Source: Spirochaetota bacterium (GTDB lineage: Bacteria; Spirochaetota; Spirochaetia; DTKZ01). From it: 30,496 nucleotides of DNA. Below the pieces are notes generated by a model, which ran no database searches, was not told where the DNA came from, and worked only from the letters and a program-made list of their open reading frames with translations. The stretch covers positions 1-30,496 of the forward strand of contig JAKQWJ010000174.1 of the NCBI GenBank assembly GCA_029562045.1, in the 5' to 3' direction. The position numbers and the translations under genes are program-made. Numbering within the stretch: position 1 is the stretch's first letter; each line of letters starts with the position of its first letter. Shown piece by piece: positions 30,398-30,496 of this stretch.

Positions 30398-30496
30398 GCC
30401 CCGGGCCGGGCAGGCGCCCGACCCCGGAGTCGGGAATAATCTTTTTTCCGGGACCTGCCGGCGGGACCTGTCCCGCCGGGATGGAAAACTCGCTCC
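30398..30496 (+). repeat. direct repeat copy 2 (at least 99 bp, runs off the window)
   Basis: Identical to 25864-25962 with an offset of 4534 bp, including both hairpins (30417-30434 and 30458-30479) and the six-T tract (30442-30447). It lies 124 bp after the glycerophosphotransferase stop; the 30274-30397 stretch between them shows no feature. Whether the identity continues past the window edge cannot be seen. Confidence 0.9.

Overview
The window is about 30.5 kb of GC-rich bacterial DNA. It most likely comes from a free-living or host-associated spirochaete (Spirochaetaceae/Treponemataceae type). The main clue is the two ABC substrate-binding proteins: both have a signal peptide followed by an Ala-Gly-Gly-Ser stretch with no lipobox cysteine, a style I know from spirochaetal binding proteins. 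The phylum call is an inference. No rRNA, tRNA, CRISPR array, transposase or integrase was seen. Several promoters fit a sigma-70 pattern with TTGAAG or TTGACx at -35.

Layout. 1-1650: the edge of an unknown minus-strand gene, a GNAT acetyltransferase, a short element able to fold into two competing hairpins, and a SAM methyltransferase. 1728-4034: a polar amino-acid ABC operon (binding protein, permease, ATPase) preceded by two sequences matching the E. coli ARG-box consensus at the canonical 3-bp gap; this points to an ArgR-repressed arginine transporter. 4136-5152 (minus): a stand-alone PTS IIC-like membrane protein. 5324-5634: an AT-rich Phd/YefM antitoxin followed out of frame by the C-terminal tail of a RelE/ParE-like toxin, i.e. 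a decayed toxin-antitoxin locus. 5716-8178: a metal operon of a Ric-like di-iron protein, a P1B ATPase with an unusual CPG motif, and a detached HMA metal-binding domain. 8244-9487: a DUF4491 membrane protein and a secreted beta-propeller-like protein. 9692-11090: GTP cyclohydrolase I overlapping a pteridine-reductase-type SDR. 11210-12382: an AIF/ferredoxin-reductase-like flavoprotein. 12475-14100 (minus): a GAF-GAF-class III adenylate cyclase. 14594-16112: a small secreted protein and RsgA. 16409-17170 (minus): a DUF4197 lipoprotein.

The right half holds the two most novel blocks. 17341-25861 is a tightly coupled seven-gene operon: a sugar-type ABC importer (binding protein and two permeases), an amidohydrolase-fold protein that has lost its metal ligands, an intact amidohydrolase, a 900-residue fusion of an AGE-like alpha/alpha-barrel with a neutral-ceramidase-like domain, and a uroporphyrinogen-decarboxylase-superfamily protein. 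It looks like an uncharacterised uptake and breakdown route for an N-acylated or otherwise modified saccharide. 26216-30273 is a two-gene unit with its own promoter: a 928-residue fusion of a YidC/Oxa1-type membrane domain with an extracytoplasmic sulfatase/LtaS-like phosphotransferase domain, translationally coupled to a CDP-glycerol glycerophosphotransferase-like enzyme. This suggests a glycerophosphate-polymer (teichoic-acid-like) surface modification in a diderm. This unit is bracketed by two identical direct repeats of at least 99 bp that each carry a terminator-like hairpin and a second strong hairpin, so it may be a recombination-exchangeable module.
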